Made by a program: the position numbers and the translations under genes. Under the pieces are notes generated by a model, which worked only from the letters and a program-made list of their open reading frames with translations, was not told the origin of the DNA and ran no database searches. A DNA stretch of 64,000 bases from Rahnella laticis (GTDB lineage Bacteria; Pseudomonadota; Gammaproteobacteria; Enterobacterales; Enterobacteriaceae): assembly GCF_015644585.1 (NCBI RefSeq), contig NZ_JADOBI010000013.1, forward strand, positions 79,134 through 143,133, written 5' to 3'. Below are positions 18,831-26,863 of the stretch, in pieces. Each line of letters opens with the position of its first letter. Within the stretch, counting starts at the first letter, position 1.

Positions 18831-19034
18831 ATGACCAAAATGGATTTTTTACTGCGCCTGAGGCGCTGTTCAAAGCTGGACACACTGGAGTTGGTGGTCA
18901 GTCACCAGCGGGAACGCATGTCCCGTGAGTGGGTGAATGAGTTTGAGCTGGCCGCCGATCACAGGCGCGCAGAAATCATCATGGGCAAGTTGTTTGACCG
19001 TGTACCCGGAACTGTCTGGCGGCTGCTGTCATGA
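18831..19034 (+). CDS. Hha/YmoA-family nucleoid modulator
   Basis: The 67-residue protein follows the Hha pattern closely: [13 protein letters not shown], then TLE, then E(F)[10 protein letters not shown], and [12 protein letters not shown] at the C-terminus. Hha-family proteins bind H-NS and sharpen silencing of AT-rich, horizontally gained DNA; plasmid copies are common. A ribosome site (AAAGGAGACAGGCA) precedes the ATG. Its stop overlaps the repA start in ATGA, so repA translation may depend on translation of this gene, the place taken by the leader peptide in IncFII plasmids. Confidence 0.9.
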   Translation: MTKMDFLLRLRRCSKLDTLELVVSHQRERMSREWVNEFELAADHRRAEIIMGKLFDRVPGTVWRLLS

Positions 19035-19861
19035 AAGGCCTGACAGTGGTCCAAAACGCAGATCCGCGGTTTGAGGTATCTGAAGACAAACGCACGCTTC
19101 CTTTCAACCATAAGCTGATGAAGGCGGCTGAAGGGTTTACCTCGCGTTTTGAGTTTTCTATGCATGTTGCTTTTGCCCGGGCAAACGGCAAACGCCGTCG
19201 TATGCCACCGGACAGCCGCAAGCGGGCGATAGACGCCTTGTTGCAGGCAATGTGCTTTCACAATGATCCGCTGGAAAATCGCGTCAACGCAACGGTCACG
19301 ACGATGGCCATCGAGTGCTCGCTGGCGACAGAGTCAGAAGCGGGTAACCTGTCTATTACGCGTGCCACCCGCGCGCTGCACTTCCTCGCCTTGCTTGGAC
19401 TCATTACTTATGAGACCCAATTTTGTGACACGCTAGGGTGCAATTTCCCCGCAGATATCACTTTCACACCGGTGTTTTTTGATGCGCTTGGTATTTCAGC
19501 TCCGGCCGTAGCTGCAGCCCGGGAATCCCGCGTGGCCTGGAAAAACAAACAACGCGCTAAACAGGGGCATTCAAGGCTGCCGTTAGATGAGCTGATGTTT
19601 GCCGCCATGAAAGCCCGTCGTGACCGCTTCTATGACTATCATATGAAACGCAAACAACACGGGCATGCGCGGGTTCGTGCCAAACGTGATGCCAGCCGTC
19701 TTCGCGCCGAAATCGAGGCGCTGGTTAAACGTGAACTGACGCGGGAAATTGCGGAGCAGCGTTTCCCTGCGTCGAAAGACGCCGTGATGGCCGAAGTGGC
19801 GCGTAGGGTGAAACAAAGGATGATCCTCTCACGGGGACACCACACCCGGTTGGCTGCATAA
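19031..19861 (+). CDS. repA: RepA, IncFII-type replication initiator
   Basis: The 276-residue protein aligns along its length with RepA1 of R1/R100: [71 protein letters not shown] and a C-terminal [10 protein letters not shown] and RMILSR. RepA binds oriR just downstream and starts theta replication, acting mainly in cis. The start is set by the overlap with the hha-like stop and by the family N-terminus. The usual antisense-RNA-controlled leader is not recognisable upstream. Confidence 0.96.
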   Translation: MKGLTVVQNADPRFEVSEDKRTLPFNHKLMKAAEGFTSRFEFSMHVAFARANGKRRRMPPDSRKRAIDALLQAMCFHNDPLENRVNATVTTMAIECSLATESEAGNLSITRATRALHFLALLGLITYETQFCDTLGCNFPADITFTPVFFDALGISAPAVAAARESRVAWKNKQRAKQGHSRLPLDELMFAAMKARRDRFYDYHMKRKQHGHARVRAKRDASRLRAEIEALVKRELTREIAEQRFPASKDAVMAEVARRVKQRMILSRGHHTRLAA

Positions 19862-20451
19862 TCCCCCAATCTTACCCATTCGATACCCACCGAAGGACTT
19901 AAGGCGCCACCACGGTCGAATCTGGCAATAAATCTTCCTTCAGGCGCGCTCTTGGTAGCCAGATTCTCTCTCACAACGTTCCTTCTATCCCTGTTTTCAC
20001 CCGCTGAACCTTTGGATTGGGGTTTACCTACACTGCATTCCGACTTATCCACCGTTAACTGCAAGAGGTTTGGCCGGATAGCGGCAAATAGCCGTGGCCC
20101 ATACCTGCGTGTAGTCTTTTAAAGACCTTAAATATCTTTCTTTTAAAAAGAATACCTACTCACTGTTTGCCCTGTGGATTGAATCGGCATGGCAACCCAT
20201 CAGGGGTCAGTTCATGAGGTGGAAGGGCAGAGCATATTAGTTACAACATTCAAATCAGTTGCTTTTGCTATGCCGTGCAAACCTGAAACTCCTACGCTGT
20301 CCCTTAACATCGCACCGTATACATCTGTAGCCCTGAGTAGGTCCTCAGGGGATACATCGTTGAGATAAAGAAAAAGTAGCACCCTCCACGTTGTTCCGGG
20401 CAAAGGTCAGAGTACAGCATTGACGAAACAGCAGTTTTCGCTGGCGTGGGT
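19862..20451 (+). other. Probable oriR region downstream of repA
   Basis: The 590 bases after repA hold no convincing gene. In IncFII plasmids the CIS element and oriR lie here. A DnaA-box-like TTATCCACC (20045-20053, one mismatch to TTATCCACA) and an inverted CTGTGGATT further on are consistent, as are AT-rich stretches near 20130-20160. The exact origin and RepA-binding site were not identified. Confidence 0.55.
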
Positions 20452-20490
20452 CTTTTACCCGGTCGGGCAACAGGCCCGGCCGGATAAAAG
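20452..20490. repeat. Large GC-rich inverted repeat
   Basis: Two 17-base arms, CTTTTACCCGGTCGGGC and GCCCGGCCGGATAAAAG, pair at 15 positions around a five-base loop. No T-run follows on either side. It lies at the distal edge of the oriR region, just before the RepA4-like frame, and could be a replication-fork or transcript structure. Confidence 0.6.
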
Positions 20491-20520
20491 AATCAGGAAC
20501 AGTGAATGTTGTAACTAGTT

Positions 20521-20811
20521 TTGCGGGAAGATTCTTTTGTCATTCGACCATTAAGCTTCTTCGTGGCGGAAAGTCGGCAGTATCGGCTTTCGCATGCTCA
20601 AGCCTCTTTAAAAGAGGCCTTGCAGGGCGGGGGCGGACTGGGGAATATACGGGTCACAGACCGGCTGAGCCGGGTTTACGGCAACGTTTGGCTACAGAGC
20701 TATGCGGAACAACAGTTGTCGCCTTTATGCCGCTATGCGGCATTAGGTTTGAAAACACCTCAAGAATTTCTAAAAATCTCCGATAATTATATTACTTTTT
20801 ATAATCGATAG
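20521..20811 (+). CDS. RepA4-like protein downstream of oriR
   Basis: The 96-residue frame starts at a TTG and has a basic, Gln-rich body with LSHAQASLKEALQGGGGL and a C-terminal LCRYAALGLKTPQEFL. IncFII plasmids carry a small repA4 frame at this place past the origin; its role is unclear and it is not needed for basic replication. The match is from position and a remembered pattern rather than an alignment. A second, overlapping frame (20502-20786) was judged less protein-like. Confidence 0.45.
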   Translation: MREDSFVIRPLSFFVAESRQYRLSHAQASLKEALQGGGGLGNIRVTDRLSRVYGNVWLQSYAEQQLSPLCRYAALGLKTPQEFLKISDNYITFYNR

Positions 20812-20822
20812 AGGATAAACGT

Positions 20823-21164
20823 ATGTCTGTTCAAAACTTTGAATTTCATCTCGAAAATTCCCAGTTTTTATATGGTCGTATCGAAGATATTAATGGGGCC
20901 TTTTATATATCTTCGTCTCATATAACAGCAATAGAAACACCTCTTCCTAAAGTTGCATTGTTTAATATTCCTGTGCAGTCCCTACCATCAGCGATTTTTG
21001 CTTTTGAAGAGTTAATTAAGCATGTAGTTAATAATACTAAAAAAGATAATCTGCGACTAGTTAGGGATGTTGATCCTTGTGCGCACATCGACGTTCAGGA
21101 ACAAAAAAACATACTGAATAAGTGTTACACGCCACGAGAAATCCCTGTGCAGCCTCATGTATAA
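20823..21164 (+). CDS. Hypothetical protein, 113 residues
   Basis: A good ribosome site (AGAGGATAAACGT) precedes the ATG. The soluble protein has no signal peptide or membrane helix and no motif I recognise. The C-terminus is polar with two cysteines (about residues 83 and 98). It is much more AT-rich than the tra genes. It lies 14 bases ahead of the next small gene in the same direction, so the two may form a transcription unit. Confidence 0.6.
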   Translation: MSVQNFEFHLENSQFLYGRIEDINGAFYISSSHITAIETPLPKVALFNIPVQSLPSAIFAFEELIKHVVNNTKKDNLRLVRDVDPCAHIDVQEQKNILNKCYTPREIPVQPHV

Positions 21165-21178
21165 TGGAGTAATTCAGC

Positions 21179-21382
21179 ATGTTTGCAAAAATAAAGAACG
21201 TACTTCAGTTTGATGGCTATAAATACATAGCTATAACTGGATTTTATAGAAAAGAAAATAGCCAATTGATTTACGGAGATAGAGAGTATGTTTTAAATTT
21301 AGCAGATGGCAGTAAAGTCAATCAAATTTTAAAAGAAGAAGATTGGAAAATTCTTGAAAAAGATGTTTTACAAATTTACTAA
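21179..21382 (+). CDS. Hypothetical protein, 67 residues
   Basis: A small soluble protein, Lys/Tyr-rich, with alternating hydrophobic strands (YKYIAITGFYRKENSQLIYG). Its start is preceded by GGAGTAATTCAGC. No family was recognised. It follows the 113-residue gene closely and is succeeded by a stem-loop, suggesting a two-gene unit ending there. Confidence 0.55.
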   Translation: MFAKIKNVLQFDGYKYIAITGFYRKENSQLIYGDREYVLNLADGSKVNQILKEEDWKILEKDVLQIY

Positions 21383-21418
21383 TTTTATGAGAACTCATTA
21401 AATAATTAACAAACACTA

Positions 21419-21446
21419 TTTGGACAGGTATTTAAAACTGTCCAAA
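21419..21446. terminator. Stem-loop between convergent genes
   Basis: TTTGGACAG and CTGTCCAAA form a perfect nine-base stem with a ten-base AT-rich loop. It lies between the ends of two convergent genes and could stop transcription from both, although the T-run is weak. Confidence 0.5.
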
Positions 21447-21483
21447 TATAAGGATTTACATTCTAAAATTTAAGTGATAGCTA

Positions 21484-22038
21484 TTATTCATGCGTAGTGC
21501 TCATAAACATATCGTTAAATAAGTAACTCCATATCTTGAGGCTCATTGTCGATAAAACCATATACAATATGTATCTCATCTTAGCGTCACCAGATAGACT
21601 TTCTATTTTATCCTTTTGGTAAGGATATAGTGATGCATATGTATTTTTATCTAAGTCTATGTTATCCATTGCTTTTATTAACCTTTGTAAAGTCCCATCA
21701 TCAATTGGCTCCACATTAATATTATGCGCAAGTTTATTCCTAATGCTATTTAATAAAGTTACAGCTTTAAAAATTTCCTCAGGTAATCCTATGTTTTTAG
21801 CAAATGTAATCTTGGAATTAGTTGTAAAATTCGCTCCAGAGAAAATTGAAATTCCTTTTGCAAATTTATGGTTTACCCAATTTTCTATTAAATATTCATT
21901 ATAGAGATGATAAGTTATAACTTGTACTAAAACAGGACTAGAAAAGTTAATAGCGTCCAATGCTTTTGGCCGCTTTGATTCTTTGAGGAAAGCAGCAAAT
22001 CTTTCATACTCCGCAGAACTACCATATCGCAAATTCAT
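21484..22038 (-). CDS. HEPN-motif hypothetical protein
   Basis: This 184-residue, largely helical protein carries NSIRNKLAHN with the Rx4H motif (R100, H105) that marks HEPN ribonucleases. HEPN proteins are found in toxin-antitoxin and phage-defence systems and in MltR-like regulators. No separate nucleotidyltransferase partner is adjacent. It is AT-rich and next to the Gabija genes, suggesting a role in defence, but a regulator of the MltR type is equally possible. Confidence 0.6.
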   Translation of the reverse strand: MNLRYGSSAEYERFAAFLKESKRPKALDAINFSSPVLVQVITYHLYNEYLIENWVNHKFAKGISIFSGANFTTNSKITFAKNIGLPEEIFKAVTLLNSIRNKLAHNINVEPIDDGTLQRLIKAMDNIDLDKNTYASLYPYQKDKIESLSGDAKMRYILYMVLSTMSLKIWSYLFNDMFMSTTHE

Positions 22039-22239
22039 AAAAATATTATCCTTTTTGCTATAGTTTTTCGATGAGAGTTACATTTTACATCATAATTTTT
22101 ATTTTTATATAGCTATTCGTAAAAAATGACCTAATTAAACAATAATTCTTATTTTAATTCTGTTTTATTAATTCAAACTACAACAGGATTTTATGGATTG
22201 TTTCTTTGAGAGAATATCCACATCCGTTTGAGATTTTTT

Positions 22240-22709
22240 TCAAATAGCAAACGCTCTGAGAAAAGCAGAAACTATTCCTAATACAAGAAGATGCCCGCAG
22301 TACAACCAGTAAAAAGTTTGCCGCGGTAAGAAGCGTTTCCCTGTTGCTTTCGCGCTATCAGTTAAAGTGAGCATGAATAGCGGTAAAAACAGCGTGGGTA
22401 AAATGGTGAGAACGACCACTTCAATTATTGGCGCAGTCATCAATGAAGCAGCATTTAAACTGATCAATGATAAAACCCAAAGTAATAGAACTACCTTGTC
22501 TGGTGTGATGCTGGCTAACATCAGAACTGAGATCAACACAAAGCCAATACCCCCTAACCCATAACTGGCCAGTGAGAGTGGCCACGCGAAAATGGCGATA
22601 AGCAGAATGCTTTTTATCCAGCAATACCGCGTCCTGGGGTAGATCCATGCGACCAGTTGGCTGCACGACAAACAAAATGTTCAACGCGTACCAGGGCTGA
22701 TGGTCATAA
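22240..22709 (-). pseudogene. traX: traX remnant (frameshifted, 5'-truncated)
   Basis: The frame from 22671 to 22240 reads a multi-helix membrane protein ending in FYWLYCGHLLVLG, matching the end of F TraX (pilin N-acetyltransferase, 248 residues). Immediately upstream, in a different frame, the DNA codes HQPWYALNILFV, which matches TraX FPWYEGNILFA. A frameshift near 22665 therefore splits the gene, and roughly the first 90 residues are gone. It is inverted relative to the tra operon, whereas traX normally follows traI. Confidence 0.8.
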
Positions 22710-22737
22710 AAGGGGGCAATTTGGATATAGGAAAATT

Positions 22738-22770
22738 TTGTACGGTAAGCCTGTTATGTGAACAGGCTAC
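22738..22770. repeat. Imperfect direct repeat, copy 1 (flanks the Gabija genes)
   Basis: The 33 bases starting TTGTACGGTAAG match a copy at 26604 at about 25 positions, and both are preceded at 20-30 bases by an AGGGGG run. Copy 1 contains a perfect hairpin AGCCTGTT-ATGTG-AACAGGCT. The copies bracket gajB, gajA and a small secreted-protein gene. Confidence 0.45.
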
Positions 22771-22924
22771 GTTGTCGCAGCAGGGTGTATTCCCGCGCTG
22801 TACAGCATTTTGGGGTCCGCATGGAAAACGTAAAACATCCTACATTAAGTCTGTTTTTTAAGAAGCCATGACCGGCAGCTTTGAGCGACAAGCGGAAGTT
22901 AAATGGTTAGACGTTAGCATCGAC

Positions 22925-24094
22925 TTACACAGGTCTAACCCAATGCGGCAGCTTAATATTTGTAAGATACTCTTCCTCAACAACAAACGCCAGGCTGTAA
23001 CGAGCGCGGGTAATGGCCACGTACAGCTTGTTTCTAGACTCCTCCGTTTTATCTTTATCGAACACGCTGAGGTCGCCACCTAGATACTTGAGATGTTTCT
23101 CCGGTGAAATAATCAGTACGCGGTCAAAACCGAGACCTTTACTGGAGCCGAAGGTGTGGCAGGTGAGATCTGGTGGCAAATAGCCTTTTCCCATGGGCGA
23201 TGACCATCGCAAAACTTGAGGTTTGAACATATCGAGATAATCGTTCACCTGAGATGGTTTGATCAGGAAAGCACCGCAGTGATGGGCCATCTCAGCAGGA
23301 ACTTTTCCCACCTCTGATCGCGTTTGTTCATAAATACCGGGATGAATGGTATCCGAGAGATCGCAGATTTCCTGGATACATCTGCGATTCTTCGCCAGTG
23401 AGAACGGACTAAAATTGAGGTCTTTGAAGTATTGAATCTTTTGTTCAGGTGTTTCCGGTGCCTTATGGCCGAACGTGGTCGTGTAAATAGTTTGACGAAA
23501 ATCGCCTACACAGCAAATAGAGTCATGCATTGCCTTACTGAGTGCTTTGATAACGTCAAAATCCCATCCAACCAAATCCTGAACCTCATCGAAAAAGATC
23601 CTCTGATAAATCTCTTTCAATCTGTTAGCGGGGGCATTCATTGTTGAAGCGGAGATTCTTGTTGCCAGCTTAGCCAGCAGTCCAGTGTAAGCTTTGGTTT
23701 TGCATGGCGTCAGATAATGAAGAGGATTCAGCGCACCATTAATTTTTTCCCCTCTTTTGGGATACCATTTCCTCGTACCTGGTATCAGGTGAGGGTTATG
23801 CTCGGTGAACATTGTAGAAGTAATTCGATCTGGAAACATGGCCGTTTGATAAGGTCTTACTAAGTCTTCCATGTAAAATGAAAACAGGCCTTTCACAACA
23901 AAATCATCGCTGTGTTTGCCGTATAATTCCACAAAGCGAGAACGAAGCTCTGCTTGGTTGTTCATGGTGTAGGTGACGACCAATACGCGTCCACCCGCCT
24001 TTATGACTTCAATGGCATCCTCAATGACTTTTTGGGTTTTTCCTGATCCTGCACCGGCAATCCAGAATTCATTATGCAAAGTCGAACACCTCAT
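22925..24094 (-). CDS. gajB: GajB-like UvrD/Rep-type helicase of a Gabija system
   Basis: From the chosen ATG the protein has 389 residues: Walker A AGAGSGKT (13-20), DEVQD (169-173), CCVGDFRQTIY, the motif V-like THTFGSSKGLGFDRV region (CHTFGSSKG) and VAITRAR near 361. These are superfamily 1 helicase motifs. Gabija GajB is a UvrD-like NTPase that senses nucleic acid ends and works with GajA. It is shorter than the well-known B. cereus protein (about 494). The start is uncertain; an ATG at 24130 would add 12 residues, and neither has a strong ribosome site. Both overlap the end of gajA, implying coupled translation. Confidence 0.8.
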   Translation of the reverse strand: MRCSTLHNEFWIAGAGSGKTQKVIEDAIEVIKAGGRVLVVTYTMNNQAELRSRFVELYGKHSDDFVVKGLFSFYMEDLVRPYQTAMFPDRITSTMFTEHNPHLIPGTRKWYPKRGEKINGALNPLHYLTPCKTKAYTGLLAKLATRISASTMNAPANRLKEIYQRIFFDEVQDLVGWDFDVIKALSKAMHDSICCVGDFRQTIYTTTFGHKAPETPEQKIQYFKDLNFSPFSLAKNRRCIQEICDLSDTIHPGIYEQTRSEVGKVPAEMAHHCGAFLIKPSQVNDYLDMFKPQVLRWSSPMGKGYLPPDLTCHTFGSSKGLGFDRVLIISPEKHLKYLGGDLSVFDKDKTEESRNKLYVAITRARYSLAFVVEEEYLTNIKLPHWVRPV

Positions 24095-25730
24095 CGAGGA
24101 AAGGTGGATACCTGAAATCCAGGGTGCCATCGAACAACTTGATAGCTGAATCGACCTTGCGGGCGCCCTTACCGTTTCCCTGGACGCTTCGGAACCAGTC
24201 GATCAGAAAGTCGCGTCGCTTATCTAAGTCGACTACTTTATCGTAGAGGTTAAACGTCTGTGTCGATAACACCTCTTTGGCGAAAGCGTCCAGCGTAACA
24301 AAGCCGGTGGCATTGGCATATATCATCGCGGGTTCAAGCGAAAACTCCTCATTTTTGGCAGAGGAAATAAGTTTGATATTGGGGTAGGCCGCATAATCGA
24401 CACGCGCTTTGACGACGTTTTCATCATAGTCGCCATCGTTATCTCTGAGGACGTTTATCCGGGTACCAATTTCCATACCCACGGATATGAACGTATCAAA
24501 CCCAACTCCGCGCACGACGATGATATCAATACCATCCTGCTCTGGCAGGCGGTTGTACTTGCGGTGGTAAATCTTCTTCAGTACTAACTCGTCTGACGGC
24601 CCCTCGACAAGGATGACTTTGTGCGACAGTGCCACGCGCAATGTGTCATAGCCAGGTAAGCGCTTTAAGGTTTTGACCACTGTAGGGGCAAGCTTATGCA
24701 GACGTTTGTATCCCGACTGGACCAGGCAGATTTTATCAATGCTCAGCTTGTTGAGCACATACGAGCTATGAGTGGTAAGGAAGAGTTGTTTGTCGCCCCG
24801 CTGATTTTCAATGTAGTGAACCAGCTTATTGAGGTTAGTGTGAGAAAGGTGATTTTCGGGCTCCTCCATCATCACCAAATCGATATCCTTCGACTTGTTC
24901 TGAATCGCGAGCTTGATCTGCACATTACTCTGCTCACCCTTGCCAATGAACTGGAAAGGGACATCATCCACTTCAAGTTGAAGGCTGGTCTGAATAGATC
25001 CCGCAGGTAAAGTGCTTGCGGCAATGGACAGTTTTTTTTCTGTGATCAAGTGGTCCGTATCCAGGCCGGTGTTGACTGTCCTGACCTCACCTGAGTTGTT
25101 AAAAACCTGCTGATTCTCACGATAATTGAGGGTCAGCTTAACCAGTTCCTCTTTCTTTAAAGCGGTATTCAGTATGGTCGAGATGTACTGATTCTTACCC
25201 AGAGTGGGGTGGATACGAGTTGGGTCGATGCATAACGCCCTGAATTTCTTCGCTACGGCTTTAATAGAATTCCATCCGAAATCCAGCCATTCCAGCTTGT
25301 AGAATTCGATCGGGATACTCGTAATGTGCGGGTTTGTCAGTAAGTGGTCGGCGTAAACGTCCTTGAGCGTGTCATCAAAGTGCACCAGCACCGCGATCCC
25401 TTGAGCATCGGCTTTAAGGAAATTATTAGTACCCCGGTATTCAGGCACTCCCTCGATGAATGCCTCTATCGCCAAGACAGGCAGGTGCGTGGCCGATTTG
25501 TCAGAAGCCAAAAAATGCTGCACTGCATCCTTATTAAAAATGTCTGGCGTAAACTCGTTGTTGAAGGGGCGGCCCCGATAGTTGTAATTCAGTACGATTT
25601 CCAGGGCTTCCAGAATCGTACTTTTACCGGCGTTGTTATCACCTACAAAGATATTTACGTCATCGTTGAACTCAAAATGTTCATCTTTGAATTTCTTGAA
25701 ATTGGTAAGCTTAATCGATTTAACGCGCAC
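24072..25730 (-). CDS. gajA: GajA-like OLD-family nuclease of a Gabija system
   Basis: The 552-residue protein has an ABC-type ATPase with Walker A GDNNAGKST (30-38), a signature GKGEQSN (263-269), Walker B MMEEPENH (about 287-294) and a switch histidine in TTHSSYV. A C-terminal TOPRIM domain carries the acidic E376 in VEGPSD and LRDNDGD (D430, D432, D434). This is the class 2 OLD architecture of GajA, a nucleotide-regulated DNA-nicking enzyme of the Gabija anti-phage system. All expected catalytic residues are present. It is first in the two-gene unit, as usual for Gabija. Confidence 0.88.
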   Translation of the reverse strand: MRVKSIKLTNFKKFKDEHFEFNDDVNIFVGDNNAGKSTILEALEIVLNYNYRGRPFNNEFTPDIFNKDAVQHFLASDKSATHLPVLAIEAFIEGVPEYRGTNNFLKADAQGIAVLVHFDDTLKDVYADHLLTNPHITSIPIEFYKLEWLDFGWNSIKAVAKKFRALCIDPTRIHPTLGKNQYISTILNTALKKEELVKLTLNYRENQQVFNNSGEVRTVNTGLDTDHLITEKKLSIAASTLPAGSIQTSLQLEVDDVPFQFIGKGEQSNVQIKLAIQNKSKDIDLVMMEEPENHLSHTNLNKLVHYIENQRGDKQLFLTTHSSYVLNKLSIDKICLVQSGYKRLHKLAPTVVKTLKRLPGYDTLRVALSHKVILVEGPSDELVLKKIYHRKYNRLPEQDGIDIIVVRGVGFDTFISVGMEIGTRINVLRDNDGDYDENVVKARVDYAAYPNIKLISSAKNEEFSLEPAMIYANATGFVTLDAFAKEVLSTQTFNLYDKVVDLDKRRDFLIDWFRSVQGNGKGARKVDSAIKLFDGTLDFRYPPFLDEVFDFA

Positions 25731-26224
25731 TTTAACTCCCTCAAGATACTGTCAAATAATACCCCTTAAAGACATTAACTCGCCGATACACCTGTGTCCA
25801 CATGCAGGCTCGATGTCACCTTAAATCCTGCAGGCACTGAAGTAGTCGACATAAATAGGTCAAAATATAAGAGCTGTTCTTGGACAACTTATAAGTCTGC
25901 TCCTGGCACAAAGCGGACCGTCATACCTGCTTAAGTCACTGGCTTAGCGTAGGATATTTTCGTTTTCCAAGCGGCCTCCATTTTCAGGGGATTTGGCCTT
26001 AATCGGATAACCTAAATGCGATAAAGCTAGTGCGATAACATAAAAGCGGTATCCATTGACGCTAAATTAATCCCTTACATCTCTGATTTTCTTGAAAAAA
26101 TGTGCTTAACGTACAAAATTTTCCGATCTCTAAACTGCCCCCAAAAAGTGTAGTCCTATGCTCATCAAAAGATAAAGTTTTGCAAAAAACGGTCGATAGT
26201 TATCTTTTAAAAGGAGATTTAATC
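25731..26224. other. Intergenic region upstream of gajA
   Basis: No gene is evident in these 490 bases between divergent units. It should hold the gajA promoter on the - strand and the promoter of the small secreted protein on the + strand. The first copy of an upstream sequence element repeated before the GIY-YIG-like gene lies at 26096-26143. Confidence 0.5.
26096..26143 (+). repeat. Upstream element, copy 1
   Basis: The stretch AAAAATG-N9-GTACAA followed by TTTCC-ATCTC-AAA-TG-CC resembles 26785-26832 position for position, with about three quarters of the bases equal over the core. Each copy lies shortly ahead of a gene start on the + strand, so a shared promoter or operator is possible. 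Confidence 0.4.
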
Positions 26225-26551
26225 ATGATCATGAAAATGGCTTTATGTCTGGTTCCCCTGATTTTTCTAAGTATGTCAGCAAATGCCGATCAGACTTTAA
26301 GTCAGTGGCAATTTGTAAAAGGGTCAGATAGTGAAGACTTCCAAATCCTATGCCTAAATGACCAGAAGCAGACATTATATATTGGTAAAAACAATCAAAA
26401 TAATGAATATCGTGTAGCACGCAATATCTTCTTCCAAACTCAGGCCAACAACACAACAATTCTTAGCTTCAAACGAGGATTTGTATCTGCTGACAAAGAC
26501 ATGACTTACATTCCGTCCGCGAATGAACGATGTGAAATCACTGAGCAATAA
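26225..26551 (+). CDS. Small secreted hypothetical protein
   Basis: The ATG follows a strong ribosome site (AAAAGGAGATTTAATC) and gives 108 residues with a clear signal peptide (LCLVPLIFLSMSANA). The mature part is about 87 residues with two cysteines (in LCLND and ERCEI) that may form a disulfide. The frame is open upstream, but only this start has both a ribosome site and a leader. No family was recognised. Confidence 0.65.
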   Translation: MIMKMALCLVPLIFLSMSANADQTLSQWQFVKGSDSEDFQILCLNDQKQTLYIGKNNQNNEYRVARNIFFQTQANNTTILSFKRGFVSADKDMTYIPSANERCEITEQ

Positions 26552-26603
26552 ACCGTGATACTTCACCGCCGGTGAAAAATAGGGGGTCGGGAAACAAACG
26601 CTA

Positions 26604-26636
26604 TTGTACGGAAAGTCTGCTTTTTGAACAGATCAC
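26604..26636. repeat. Imperfect direct repeat, copy 2
   Basis: TTGTACGGAAAGTCTGC and the following bases match copy 1 at 22738 in about three quarters of positions, but the hairpin is less perfect here. See copy 1. Confidence 0.45.
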
Positions 26637-26784
26637 CTATAGCAAGAAGGGGATAATTAGGCGCTACTTCCGCTTATCTGGCGTTTCTAGCTCATTAGAT
26701 ACCCTGAATGAGATATGGATAGGGGGGTAACTTAAAGCGACATTATCAACTAAATAAATCTCTTGACTGCATGTGCAAGTTTAA

Positions 26785-26832
26785 AAATGACCAAAGTGTA
26801 CAATAATTTCCAATCTCCAAATTGACCTCCAG
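26785..26832 (+). repeat. Upstream element, copy 2
   Basis: Counterpart of the element at 26096, ending about 30 bases ahead of the GTG start of the GIY-YIG-like gene. Confidence 0.4.
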
Positions 26833-26863
26833 TGGACTTGTAACCAAATACAGAGAGGAAACA

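Noticed and set aside
20212..20403. A 63-codon frame on the - strand in the oriR region
   Set aside because: It starts at TTG, has no clear ribosome site or known motif, and lies where the IncFII origin is expected.
22747..22767. LexA-box-like CTGT...ACAG in the repeat before the Gabija genes
   Set aside because: The spacing gives 15 bases instead of the 16 of a LexA box, and the second copy does not keep it.
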